A stretch of 64,000 nt of DNA, taken from the NCBI GenBank assembly GCA_002286855.1, contig NRSV01000018.1:325100-389099 (forward strand). The letters are read 5' to 3'. Position numbers and translations under genes: made by a program. The stretch is from Bipolaris cookei (Eukaryota; Ascomycota; Dothideomycetes; Pleosporales; Pleosporaceae). The notes below the pieces were generated by a model. It did no database searches, was not told the DNA's origin, and saw only the letters and a program-made list of their open reading frames with translations. Of the stretch, positions 41,005 to 53,245 are shown piece after piece (position 1 is the first letter of the stretch; each line of letters begins with the position of its first letter).

Positions 41005-44000
41005 CTATGCGGGCTGATACCTCCGGAGCTGGGAACAATGTTAGTATCCAATTTGGAGGATGAGGCAGGGCCAAGGTGACTTACATCCAGACTCAGGTAT
41101 TTACTCGACATCTTGCCTTGATCTCGCATGACACCAACCAATGTTTCGCTTTCTTGGAAGAAGCCCGCCTTAAGGGAAATGACGATAAACTGCATACCAG
41201 GGCTAGCATGTTCGCGCACATACTTGGCCACACGGCTGACATTGACGTTATCTAGCGCTGCGTCGACTTCATCAAGGACAAAGAAGGGAGAGGGTTGGTA
41301 GCTGTGGATAGCGAATAGCAGAGCCAGCGCAGCGATTGTCTTCTCACCACCAGAGAGATGCTCCATGTCACGGAAGCGCTTGAGCGGCGGCATGGCATGA
41401 TACTTGAGACCAGCAAGATACGGCTCTGTGCTGTCTTCCATATCAAGATACGCCTGTCCTCCTAGTGGGAACTGTGGCGATTTTGTCAGATCCTTGTATG
41501 TGCCACCAATGTTTTCCGAAATGTGGTTGAATGCTTTCATGAAAAGATCATAGCGCTTCGTCTTGACTTCCTCAAAGGCCTTCTTTGCTGCTGCTGCACG
41601 CTTACGTGTCTCAGCGAACGCCTCGTCAATGGCCTTTAGGCGCGTTTCCGTGGCTGCAAGACGCTCAGCAGCACGCATGTTTGGCGTGGCCTTGTTGATG
41701 TCGGTCTCGAGGTTGGTGATGACATCGGTTAGCTTGGACTCTGCAGCCTTGAGGCGAGTTCCGGCTTGAGATTGGACGCGCTCATCTTGGTCGTCCTCCT
41801 GAAAAGTGTTAGTAAGATGCAAGCAACTGTACATATTGGGCATACTCACGCTCTCAAGTATCTCAACAATCTCCATCTTCAGCTCCTCTTCCAACTCCTC
41901 AAAATCTACTTCTATGCCGTAATCGTCGACCTCTGCGGGTTGAATCTGGGTCGAGTCAGGATCCTCGTCAATGTCCATTGCATCGGCGTCCGGTCGCGGC
42001 ATGTCGGTCATCGGTAACGATGTCAGTGGACGCGAGTCTTCAGTGAGCGGGACCTTGATCTCGTTGACGCGGCATTCCTTGAGCACGTTGTATCGGTTGG
42101 TTGCGCTCGATTTGATCTTTGCGTCCTCTTCATCGACCTCCTTGAGCACGTGTTTGACCTGTTCGTTCCGCTGATCCAGGGCACGGCGTGCTTCCTTGAC
42201 GGCAGAGACTCGTTCGGAAAGCTTCTCTTCCAAGCGCTTTCTCCTGTCTTGCAATGTCTCGAGCTCCGCTTGAAGAACATCTCTCGCACTCTGTAGCTCT
42301 TCTTGCTTGGCCTGAAGCTCCGTGATGTCGGCAGTTTTGCGCTTGATTTCATCCTCTGCTTGCTTGAGGCGTTCTTCAATACCGCGCAGCGACGAGTCAA
42401 CCTGCTTCATCAAGTATTGAAGTCTGCTACGCTGTTTGCTGAATTCGAGACGCTTTTCGGCCGCTTCTTGTTGGACGGTACCTTGTTGGGCCTCGTAGTC
42501 GCGGATAGATGCATAACCAAGTCGCTGACAGAACGCGGCAAAGACCTGGTCATTGACCTGGTTAACGGTATCTTGGTAGCGCCTAAGTTCGTCTTCTCGA
42601 TTTTGCAATCGCTGTGCCTGTTTGTCGTAGTTGGGACGAACACCCTTCAGCTCAGCCTTGTGATGCGCGAGCTCCTTCTTCACACTCTCAATGTTACGGC
42701 TGAGTGCCTTGGCTTCCTCTTTGGCACGAGCAATCTGCTCCTGAAGATCAAGGAGCTCGACCTCGAGTGTTTGCTCCTGAGTGTATTGACGATCTTGCTT
42801 GGGGAGGGCACGAAGCTCTTCCTCGTATCTATTCCTCTTGTCTACTAGAGTTTGGTAAGAACGCTCATCCCACTGCTGCTCGCTCGAGTCATCATCCCGG
42901 TCAAGCTCACCACCCGTCTGTGTACCACCCTTGCCAATGACGCGACCGTCTAGAGTGACAGCCTTGACCTCGATCCGCTTGGCGTACCGGAGCTCTTTTG
43001 CAAGCTTTTCTGTGTTACAGATCATGGTGTTGCCACATGCGGCTGTCATGGCTCGCTCATGCTTGGGTTCGTAGTTGATGCAATCAATGGCGAGACGCAT
43101 GCCTTCGTGGATTCCCTTTAGCTGAGGGTCGACGGCTTGGATCTGGATCGAGTCCAGAGGGTTAAAAGACATGACGCCAATGCGCTCAGCCTTGAGATAA
43201 TCGATACATGATTTGGCAGTAGCTTCGGTGTCGACAATAACCGTGTCCATTTGGTGTCCGAGCACGCGACCAATAGCCTTGCGATACTTTTGCATTTTGG
43301 GCGTGATGAGATCCTTGTATCGACCATGCACCTTCTCAGACCCAAAGCGAGTCTTGAGGCGCTCAATGGTCCTACGAGCCTCTTGTTGCTTCCTTGACTC
43401 ACGACGGCTGCCTTCGACTATGCTGAGTTGCTTGAGGACCTCCTGCAGCAATTGGTTCTTTTCGTAGTACTGCATCTCAATTTGCTTCCGGTCGGCTCTG
43501 AGCCTGTCCAGCTCCTGCTGTTTGGCGGCTCTCGCGCTTTCGAGCTCCTGGGTCTGTGTCTTGGAAGATCGTTGGCGCTCTTCGAGCTGGCTAATGTCTG
43601 CGTTCAGCCTCTCAACAGCCTTCTCGTGGCTTTCGACGCTCTGCTGCAAGTTTCTGACATGATCTCTGTCTGTCTCGACTTCTCGCTTAAGCTTGTCTAT
43701 TTGCATTTGGTCGCCGTGGGTGCGCTTCAAGACTTCGCTGCGCAGGCGACCATATTCTTGAAGGTCTTGCTCTGAAAGCTCGCGTCCCTGGTTCTGGGCA
43801 GCAGCCTTGAAGTCATCCTCCCATTTCTTCTCAGCCTTTTGCACAAGCTCAAGATCCTTTTGGCACTTTTCGACAGCCTTCTTTTCAGCGTCTCGCTTCT
43901 TCCTAAGCTCGTCAACTCTGCTTTCGTACTTTCGGCGGGTTTCGTTGGAAAGACGAATCTTCTCTTCGATGGGCGCGAGCTCATTAGAGGTATCCTCGAT

Positions 44001-45033
44001 TTCCTTTTCCTTGGCTTTTGTGTTTTGATCGGTCTTGGCTAGATCTCTCCTGATCTTGGCCTCGGCCTGCCTTTCGGCCTCGTGTCGCTGGTGGTACTTT
44101 TCTACGCTGCGCTTGTGCTCCTTGAGCTCCTCTTGGTGGCTTGCAATCTTGCTCCTCGCCCTCTCCATGACCTGCTCGTAGAGATAGAGCTTCCACAGGT
44201 TCTTTGTGACAACAGCTTGGTCTCGTTCGGCCAGCTTCTTCTCGTACTCGTCAGCTTCAGCCTTTTGGTCCTGGTATGTCTTGAGTTCTCCGTTGATTGC
44301 GCGACGTTCGTGGAGATGCTTGGCATTATCTTCAGTTGCAGCCTCGGACTCTTCCTTGAGGCGATCGTATTCTGCCTTTTGCTCCAGACTGCCCGAGATG
44401 CGCTCAACTTGCAGGGTGAGCTGCTCGGGTGCTGTCGTGGCAAGCTTTTCAACGTCTCCCTGGAAGACGAGAAAGTTTCTCGCCTTGACCAGGATGCTGT
44501 GCTCTTCCAACGCGTCATTGTACTGCTTCTGGGTCACGACTCGGTTGTTGATGCGGTATTCACTGGAGCCGGAGCTGGTAATGGTGCGCTGCCACTCATG
44601 CGTCTGCTCTGCGTCGTCCTCGAAGACAGCCTTGACCCATGCGTTCTGTGGATCGATGCGCTGGCTACTCGTCTGCGATTCGCCATTCTCCTGGGAATCG
44701 CCATTGGAGGCTCCATTGGAGTCAGCGGCTTCAGTTGCGGTGCCGTCGGCGGCAATGCGTGCTTCCTGGATAATTCTGCCGCGATACACCATATCCTTTA
44801 GTTTGTCGGAGCGCAGATGAGACGACCGAACTCCCAGGACAAATGAGATGGCGTCCATGCTGTTTGACTTTCCGGATCCATTGGGGCCGATGATGGAGGT
44901 GAAATACGAGTCGCCAAAGAGCAGCGTATGCCGTCCCCGGTACGACTTGAAGTCTGGGCAAATTAGCAGAGCACGCCATGTGCGCGTAGAGACATAACGC
45001 ACTATAAATCTCGAGCCGCACAAGCTTGCCCAT
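41005..45033 (-). CDS. SMC1: Cohesin subunit SMC1
   Basis: Model: complement(join(41005..41028,41085..41798,41850..44953,45003..45033)), 1,290 residues. Exon 1 (MGKLVRLEIY) joins to NFKSYRGRHTLLFGDSYF, the diagnostic SMC1 start. Walker A is GPNGSGKS near residue 35. Two long coiled coils flank a hinge with a glycine-rich GKGGTQTGGEL segment. The C-terminal ATPase part has the signature LSGGEKTIAALALLF and Walker B with FFVLDEVDAALDN. The last exon encodes only LRRYQPA. An acidic insert (DADAMDIDEDPD) precedes intron 2. SMC1 pairs with SMC3 and closes with the kleisin Scc1/Rad21 into the cohesin ring in the nucleus. An open frame also reads upstream of 45033 and through two introns whose lengths are multiples of three, or nearly so; the family alignment supports splicing instead. 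Confidence 0.95.
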
Positions 45034-45658
45034 GGTTGCGGATTTGTGTGGGTGGGATGTCGCGGGGGTGAATGGCGACGGCCGCGGTGAAGCGCGTACC
45101 TGGTCGCGTCAAGCAGCGCACAAAGCGCCCGCCGTAGCTGGCGTCTCGGGTGGGCCGCAGTGACGAAACCAGGCCCTCTGCCCCATGTGCTTGGTTGATT
45201 CACCGTACATTGCTATACACGCACAGATATACTCTCACATATATCCCGCATAAACACTCTTGTACATACATCAACATCATCTATACACACGTATACATAC
45301 TGTGTCTATTCTCTGCTCATCAAGCACACGCGTTACTCGTCCTCGTGACCTTTTGTCCTCACACGCCCCCCGCCGCCGTGGTGCCACCACCAGAACAACG
45401 TTGTCTAGCTTGCCAATCAACAGCTGGCATTTACCCACGATTTTTTTCTCGACAGCTGCGGGACAGAGCAGCATCAAACCCATACAGAACCCCCGCACAT
45501 CTCTCCTGTCTTGTCTTGTCATGAGAACATAGGCCCTGACTGCTTCCGATTCAAGCTGCCCCCCATTACTGTACGCTCCTCCCCCAAGCATCGGTCTTTT
45601 TTCTCCACCATGGCCCGCGCCAGACTTGCTGGCTGCTATACACCTGCTAACAGCTGCC
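45034..45658. promoter_or_regulatory. Bidirectional intergenic region SMC1 / GPC1
   Basis: About 625 bp separate the divergent SMC1 and GPC1 starts, so it should carry both promoters. TATAC and ATATAC repeats near 45220-45300 are noted. An ATG at 45610 in another frame gives a short upstream frame before GPC1. Confidence 0.5.
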
Positions 45659-47325
45659 ATGGCTCCAGTCTCTCCTCCGCGCTCCCTCAAACGTCTCTTC
45701 CACCGCCGAACCCCTTCGAATCTCGAGATTGTCCCGGAAGAAGTTCCTGCCATGTCTGCTCCAGACGACGACGCCGGCCTTGTGCCCCCCAAGTCCCACT
45801 CAGAGCCCCAGCTAGGAGCCTCTGCCCTCTCAGTACGTCCGCTGCCTGGAGACTCTACTCACGCCGGCGCTGCTTTCCTCGACGACGCTGCGCCCTCGTC
45901 TGTGAACCAGCCAACTTCTACCCCTGGCCTCTCCCGCTCCGCATCCTTCTCCAACAGCTCCTGCCATGACGAGTCCGACCCTGAAGATGCCTCCTTCTTC
46001 CCACCTGTCGAGAAGCTCACCATGTTCGACTTTGTTGAGAACCTCGCCCTCGCCCAGCGCATTGAGAAGATACAGAGCTCCATCTCCAACCAGACGGAGC
46101 GCATCAAGAACCAGGCAAAGAACAGGGGCATAACCAGAGATCGCGTTATCGAGGAGTGGCGACGCAGAGTGCCAACCGAAGCCGAGCAACTAGACAAGTA
46201 TAAGAAGCGCATGCGCCGCTCGGTCGACCGTCTGAACCAGCGTTGGAACGAGTCTCTCACAGTGACTGCGCGCGAAAAGACATCCTTCATCGCCGCCGTC
46301 TTGAATATCTTTGTCTCAGGGTACTTGGTCGGATCCCATCCAGAGTGGTTCCCTCACTGGTACACTGCCCAGCTGCTCTATTTTATGCCTATCCGCTTCT
46401 TCACTTATCACAAAAAGGGCTATCACTACTTCTTGGCTGATCTGTGCTACTTCGTCAACATCCTTTTGGTCTTGACCATGTGGGTTTTCCCTCAGTCTAA
46501 GCGACTCTTTATTTCGACATACTGTCTTTGCATGGGAAACAACGCCGTAGCCATCATCATGTGGCGTAACTCGCTCGTCTTTCACAGCATGGACAAGGTC
46601 GTCAGGTTAGTATTGCATACTTGTAGTGGTACTCATATACTTACGTCTGTAGTCTCTTCATTCACATCATGCCATGCGTCACCTTACACTGCATCGTTCA
46701 CCTGCTCTCGCCAGAATATCAACAAGAGCACTATCCCGCCATCTACAACATTCGCCATTCAGACCCAACCTCACCCCACCACTACGGTCTCTTTCAGATG
46801 ATGCTCTGGGCCACTTGTCCGTATGCGGTTTGGCAGCTATCCTACCACTTCCTCATCACGGTGCGCCGTCGCGATCAGATTGCAGCAGGTCGACCAACCA
46901 GCTTCACGTGGCTGCGAAAGTCATACGCCAAGACCTGGATCGGAAAGATTGTCCTTGCATTGCCCGAATTCCTACAAGAGCCCGCTTTCATGTTCATTCA
47001 ATACAGCTATGCTGTCCTTACCATGATTCCCTGCCAGGTGTGGTTCTGGTACCGCTGGCCCAGTGGTCTATTCTTAAGCATCGTCTTCGTCTGGAGCGTC
47101 TACAACGGCGCCACTTACTACATTGACGTGTTTGGAAACCGCTTCCAGAAGGAGCTCGAGCAACTCAAGAAGGACATGGCAAAGTGGCAGTCATCGCCAG
47201 AGGGAGGTTTTACGCCTTATACGCCTGCCGGTGATGGCTCAGAGAAGCAGCTAGGTTATATTCCTCCACTCGAAGGCAGCACCAGCGTGAGGCCGGTTGA
47301 TGGAGAGACGCGGGAGAGGAAGTAG
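45659..47325 (+). CDS. GPC1: Glycerophosphocholine acyltransferase 1
   Basis: Model: join(45659..46605,46653..47325), 539 residues. The intron (GTTAGT to TGTAG, 47 bases) joins KVVR to SLFIHIMP in frame. The ATG at 45659 (MAPVSPPRS) is the first in frame. A hydrophilic N-terminus of about 160 residues is followed by a helical RIEKIQSSI region and about eight membrane segments, with family motifs YHYFLADLCYF, NNAVAIIMWRNSLVFHS and the TYYIDVFGNRFQKEL end. This is the Gpc1 family (formerly DUF2838), which acylates glycerophosphocholine with acyl-CoA to form lysophosphatidylcholine, in the endoplasmic reticulum membrane. The length and all segments agree. It is divergent from SMC1 and convergent with the FAD oxidoreductase. 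Confidence 0.9.
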
Positions 47326-47788
47326 TATGCTGATATTGATTGCTTTGTTTTTGCAGATTTACGACGAGCACGTAACGAATCTAGTTCTCCTTTGCGAGCT
47401 CCCAAGTCTATTACAGAGTGAGGGATCGTTTTTGGAGTTGGGGTTGCGAGCAGTGTTTTTTGTTCTTTTGAGTAATGGAGCTTTGTTCAGGTTGCGGGTT
47501 GCATGTGCTGTTTTCGACTGGTTGATTAGATATACCCTCTTTCCTTCTCTTGGTCTGCGTCATTGTTATCCGTAGCATGCGTTTAATATTAGAGTTGGTT
47601 ATTCTCGATTTCTGTCCAACTCGTGTAGTGAGTGTGAAAGAAGTACTATATATGATTTCGTCAATTATGATTATCAAATAAATTCATTACTACATCGATT
47701 ATATGATACAACACACCGAGAACATCCACTCAACACCCCATCCATCCTTCATCACATCACCACCCTCCCCCTCCCATCCTTCACCCTA
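47326..47788. other. Convergent 3' spacer GPC1 / FAD oxidoreductase
   Basis: 463 bp, AT-rich at 47580-47700, between two 3' ends. It should hold both polyadenylation regions; nothing else is seen. Confidence 0.6.
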
Positions 47789-49705
47789 CTATCTGTGCCC
47801 TGCATTCTCCGGAAACTTATACCTCTCCGGCTCCCCCGTAATCCCATTCTCTACCCTCCACTGACTCCTATCCACATCACTCACCCCAGGCCCCCTGTAC
47901 ACACTCCCATACAACCCACTCGCCCAGTCGCTCCCAGGCCCATCTTTACTCTCCCTCGTCGCCCGGCGCCGATACCACTTCCCATACACGAGCAAATAAT
48001 ACAACCTAAAGCACAAAAACGCAAACCGATCTCTCTCCAAACCCGCAGGATACGTCGCGCCTAAATCAACAGCGGCAGCGATACCGCTCATAACAGCCAC
48101 TTCATGCGCATTAATCAGCGTCCACGCCGCTGCAAACCGCGTGTGGCGCCGGCCCTGCAGCAACCACATCCAGGGCACTACGAATGCGTAGTGCGTCCAG
48201 GAGTGGCAGAGCTGGTGCCACCAGTCTTTGCGGATGATCTTGTCTGGGTCGATTTCGTCGATAGACCACAGGTGGCTGTCCCTGTCTTTATTCAAGTAAA
48301 TGGTTTGGAATACGTGCTGCTCGAAGGGAACACTGGGGGGAAATTGAGATTGATAATTTGTGCAGTCGAAGCACATTTCAAGTTTCGAGCGGTCTTGGGG
48401 ATACATTTTTATGTAGTACATTGGTTTGAAGTTTTTGGCGGCGTAGGCGTTGCGGGGGGATTGGTCGGTGTTGCTGAGGGAAGAGACGGAGCGTTGTTCG
48501 GTGTAGAAATTCTCGTAGTGCTTCAGCATATAGGCGGAGTCCCAGTGGGTTACGGTGATGTCGTTTGAGAATTTTGCAGAGCCGAGGATGCGGGATTCGC
48601 GAAGGGAGGCGGTGGGGGTGAGGATGCGTTTGGCGGTGTCGGCGCTGGGGGTTGTTAGTACCAAGGTGAAAGATTGTGTTTGAGAAGGGGGGGGTTAAGA
48701 ACTTACAGAACGCAGAGAATTAGCTCGTCGTAGTGTTCTTCCTTCTCCTGTGTATCGGCATCGTAATTGTGCTCGTCGTCATATGGCACATGAGCACTGT
48801 TGGGGTTGTGAGCATCAGGCATCGGCGAGCGCTTGATCAACCTGACTGTAACACCCGCCTTGTCACGCTTAACAACTTGCGTTACTTCTGTCGAAAGCCG
48901 AACGTTGACACCCCTCTTAATCAGATCCTGTCTCCAGCGCTCGTAGAATTCGCTAAACTTGGGAAATACCACCATAGGCGGCAGATTGCTGGCAATACTG
49001 TGTTTATCTGGCGGATACCACATTCCGTACGTGGGACTTGTGCAGAGCCGCTCAAGGATGATACTGGGTACATTGGGGGTTTCGTTGCCGGTACCCAGGA
49101 ATAGTGCAATCATGGGCATGGCGACAGTGTTTGTGAATTCTTCGGAGAACATGAACATTTTGAAGAGCACTTTGATGGGGATGAGGGCGAAGAAGAGTTC
49201 GAACCAGCGAACGATTTTGAGCATCGTGTTGAAGCGTCGAATTTCTTTCTGGTGCCGTGCGAGGAGCTCAGTGGGGAAGACATTGGTCCAAAAGATATCG
49301 TCTTTGCCAAATGAGACGTGCAGGTTGACGGGGTCGGCGTGGTGGCCTTGTCGTGCAAACATAGTCATGGTGTGGTGGAAGATGTAACTTCCACCTTGGA
49401 CACCTTGGTTGAGCCATTCGGCGCCATGACGCTCCTTGTCAATTCCAATAGAGAAAGCCTGGCCTCCGCAGTAATCTACTGCGTCAATGAGTGTAACATC
49501 AAATTTATCGGGGTGTTCAGAGAGATGGTGAGCACATGACATCCCTTCTTCATGTTAGTAAAAACATCTTCTATATCAATCACATGCCCGTACCAGCAGC
49601 TCCAGCTCCCACAACGAGCACCCTCTTCTTCTTCCCATCCTTGTTGTTGCCGCCCGCCATATTTGTCGTAGGCAAAATAGGCTCCGTGTCGCGTGAATGT
49701 GACAT
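47789..49705 (-). CDS. FAD-dependent oxidoreductase (amine oxidase-like, COG2907 type)
   Basis: Model: complement(join(47789..48644,48707..49544,49594..49705)), 601 residues. The dinucleotide-binding motif VVGAGAAGMSCAHHL is split by intron 1 (GTACGG to AAGAAG, supported by exact frame). It continues with VTLIDAVDYCGGQAFSI and a FAD-contacting EWLNQGVQGG segment. Intron 2 (GTAAGT to CCCCAG) joins LILCVL to ADTAKRILTP, the usual place of the second FAD motif. The C-terminal part has helices with HSWTHYAFVVPW and a WRVENG end. Such proteins are predicted NAD/FAD-binding oxidoreductases related to flavin amine oxidases and to prenylcysteine-type enzymes; the substrate is unknown. No signal peptide is seen. 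Confidence 0.82.
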
Positions 49706-50017
49706 TCGAAAAAAAGAAAAGGTTTCAGCACTTTGGCTGCCTAATTCAATGCCACGAGTGACCACACGGCTTGTATTTGTTCGTAGTTATCACGACACAG
49801 ATGTCGAGCAGATGCGTCATGGAGTTCCAAAAGCGGAATAGACAGATCTGATTGATCGTACATGCGGCACGCCGATCGCTCCTGGCGGCTCGCTAACCAT
49901 CAAACACCATACTACACAGTAGAGTGTGATGTCATCTACGCTGTACCTCAAAACTCATGACGGCAAGATAAATTCGCTAGTATTATGTCCTGGAGAACAG
50001 CACAGGTTCAAATTTGA
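49706..50017. other. Spacer between FAD oxidoreductase and Zn2Cys6 gene
   Basis: 312 bp containing the presumed promoter of the oxidoreductase gene and the 3' end of the regulator gene. No element is recognised. Confidence 0.5.
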
Positions 50018-52611
50018 TTATATAGTATGTAACCCTTTTAGTGTCTTGGACGTCCAATCCTCGACATCATTGCTGGCCGACTCAATGGTCTGTTCAGCGC
50101 CTGAAGAGGGATCTGGCATTGCAGCAAATGCCACCGGGTTTGTCACATGGCCCAAATCGAAGAAATCTAATCCTAGGTCCGCGGTCGCGTTCGTGAACCA
50201 GTCTTCACCCAGATCTGCGAGCTGCATTACGTGTTCGACACCTGCGTCGCTCGCCGCGGGGGCTACGGGCTCAAGCAATGCATCATGCGGCGTGTCTGTC
50301 GGCGTCGGCGACTTTCTGTCAGCGGCAACCTCTGTTATGTTAGCAAACTGCAGCGCAATCCGGCTGAGAGTCTTATAGGTAGGCGCAAGAGTTTGCATAT
50401 CACGGACTTGATCTAGCACGGCCCGTACAGTCGTCTTGCGCTCAGTATCCTTGGTTGACTCTGCTTGTCCCTTTGGACGGGCTAGAAAGTCTGCGCATAC
50501 AATCATGATTGAGTGGAAAACATAGTAGAAATCCAGCCACGAGTATCCGATGATTCCAAGCTCGATGCCGGCCCTGATGCACTGCAGGCTTTTGTGCACA
50601 GACTCGACGCAGTCTTCGGCTAACGCAAGGGTTGTTTGCCAGTCATCAGAATCGGTAAACATTTCGTTTTCAAGAAAGGATAGGCTACTTTCAATCTTTT
50701 GTACCAAGAAATCCCGGGTAACCATGCAACGCGTGTGGTAGTAGTAAATATGGAGCAGTAGTACCATAGATCTGTGCTCCGACGTCAACGGGTAACAGTC
50801 TAGCGACATGTTTGGTGAAACGGTTGCGATAAAAGTGTCAAGTTCTCGCAGTAGAGCTTTTGCAACTGCAGGCGTCGGTGAGCGTTCTTCAGCCGAAGTT
50901 TGATCGAAATAGGCGCGTTGCCGGATACTATAAGACAGGCGGACGAGATCAAAGCAAAGACTGGCAGAGTCTCCAGGTATACTTGGTTGCCCGAATGCCT
51001 GGAATTCTGGCATATAAAGTGACATTTCGCGATCATCAATCGCGGTTGGGCGGCCGAGGATACTACACAGAGTTTTTTCAAAAATGTAAATGGTCCACCA
51101 GACTTGGCGGCGTATATTCCGCTCGACAAATTCGAATTCTTGATTCGAACCATCCCGGTGCATTCCCATAGTAGTTGCCTGAGACACGTCATTAATCAAG
51201 AAATCACTTCACCTGGTAAGTTACTGACCATGCGTGCAGCGAGGCCTATAAGCAGCCATGAACTGCTCTTTTGCCCAACGCTATGATGGTGCATGTTGAG
51301 CAGAACAAGTGCCTGGACATTATCTAGGCAGGCCGTTGTTAGGAGCTGCCGAAAGTAGTTTTTAGAAAATTTGAGGTATTTGACTCGTAGCTCTCGAGCT
51401 TGCTTAGAGTCGAGCCCGTCCAGTTGCTGGCATCCAAAGGAGAAGACCAGGGCCAATGCCACCAGCCAGCCAATGTCCTTGCATTCGTCGATCAATTCGG
51501 CTTTTCGAGAATACGTTGCTTCCATACGAAAATGGAACACGCTTCGATTGAACAAAGGCATGTACATATGAATCCGGCTGAAGTAGGCAGACATCAGGGC
51601 CTCGGCAGTAGCTTTCGGCGGTAAGAGAGTCCCGATGGTGTCTCTGCTCAGACTATGCTCGCGAGACAGAAACTCATCACTGGAATCATCCAGTTCAGAT
51701 CTGGATCTTTTGCGGCTTCTTTTACCAGACGGGGGAAGTTGAATTGTTTCAGGCAATGTGAGGTCTTCGTGAGAGGGGTCAGTGCTGCTGCGTTTCAAAA
51801 TGGAGCCAGAGTTGCTGGATGGGTCTGAGATGAAAGAGTGGGCGCTTGCACCAGTGATGGCTATCCATCGAGCAGCAAGAGTACGTATTGTTGTGGCAAG
51901 GCGAAAACTGCTCGACGGACCAAAGTAGTGGGAGGTGCGTCGGTTTGCTCGCAAGAGCTCTTCTGCCCGAGAGGGTGGTCGCTGGGGGTCGGAGAGGGTG
52001 CTGGGGCGATTGTGTGTGCTTTTGATGGGTGGAAAATCACTGTGAGAAGCATGGGTAGTGTCGTGTGTGGTGGAATATGGGCCAGCGGATGCCTGCCGGG
52101 GAAAGGAAGATGTTTGAAAAGGTTGAGTTGGAGGCTGCGGTTGTAGTGGTAGTTGTTGTTGATGTTGCTGTTGCTGCTGCTGCTGATGTTGTTTTTGTTG
52201 TTGTTGTGGTTGTCGTGGTTGTTGCTGCGACGACGACGAGCGCTGGTCGCTGGCTGTGGCGGTGGTGTTGAAGATGTTTGCTGGCGTAAAGTCATCATTG
52301 GCGGGCATGTTGATATTCCTCGCGGCCGCGATCTTAAACAGCGTCTCGGTATCCTGAACATTATCGTTGGGGAACAGGCCCTTGACCAGGGCCTCGAGCG
52401 CTCTATAGCGCAGACTCAGCGTCTCGACACTGCCGTATACGCGCTGCTTGCGGGGAAGTTTGGATTCGCAGGCCACACCACTGGCCTTGCAATCGGCGCA
52501 TGGCATGTCTGCATTGTCGCGAATGCATCGTGCCCGACGGATCTTGCATCGGTCGCAGCTCACCAGCGCCCGCTTGCGAGACGAGCCAGACTTTGCCGGG
52601 CGTTCCGTCAT
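50018..52611 (-). CDS. Q-rich Zn2Cys6 transcription factor (xylanolytic-activator type)
   Basis: Model: complement(join(50018..51178,51229..52611)), 847 residues. The ATG at 52611 (MTERPAKSGS) is the first in frame. The DNA-binding cluster CDRCKIRRARC, then CADCKASGVAC, sits near residues 20-50, with a longer loop of nine residues between the halves, and is followed by a linker and coil (LSLRYRALEALVKGLFP). A long Gln-rich tract encoded by CAG/CAA repeats lies near residues 130-165 (about 52140-52230). The fungal_trans domain starts near AYFSRIHMYMPLFNR. The single intron (GTCAGT, a weaker donor, to CTCAG) joins GLAARM to ATTMGMHRDG, the conserved site of this domain. It is a predicted nuclear activator; the family includes XlnR-like regulators, but the target is unknown. 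Confidence 0.85.
52140..52230 (-). repeat. CAG/CAA repeat encoding polyglutamine
   Basis: On the plus strand TTG/CTG units run through this interval. On the coding strand they give runs of up to seven Gln. Length may vary between strains. Confidence 0.75.
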
Positions 52612-53245
52612 GGCCGTGTCGCGTCCGAGGCCGGCCGCGAGGGGGTGTGGAGGAGTAGGTTCAGTGAGGGGAGTGAAGGGCTTCCAGGAGAGGAGAAGCA
52701 CTACTCTACGGGCGCGACACCATAGCGGCAGATCAGGGTCTAATTTGGTTTCTGGCTTCTAGCTTGGGGACAATTGGCAGAGTTTGTCGTCACGTCGCTT
52801 TGGGTCGAGCGGAGCGTCTTCCGCGAAAAAGCACACGTACGCACATGCCCGCAGCCGACAGGTCGCCCAGCAGAACCGATGTCTTTATATATATGTTAGT
52901 ATGTACATATCTATGTACATATGTAAAGTGCATCCATCCATAAGACATACTCGGTCCCATTGCCATCTCCGCTCGGCCTGAAATATTGGCGGGTCTTAGT
53001 CTGCTCCACACGAACCTCCTCTTTCGGCCCTTCTCATATACGCCGACAGTCCGGCAACTCCGGCCATGGCCAGCTTGAGCGCCGGGCAACACGCCCCAAC
53101 AGCCACTAGCAGGCACAAGCTCACCTCAACACGCCCACTTCCTGGTGACAGATCATCTAGGCGAGGCGCTCACAAAACATGAGTACAACATTAACCAAAA
53201 AATCTTCAAAACGCCTGGCTCAATGCCCAAGCCACTCCATCTACT
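52612..53245. other. Promoter of Zn2Cys6 gene / 3' flank of separase
   Basis: 634 bp. A TATATATA and (ATGTACAT)n stretch is seen at about 52888-52926. No gene is recognised. Confidence 0.55.

Noticed and set aside
40815..45203. One continuous 1,462-codon frame over SMC1
   Set aside because: It reads through introns and starts upstream of the conserved SMC1 N-terminus; the spliced model restores both termini.
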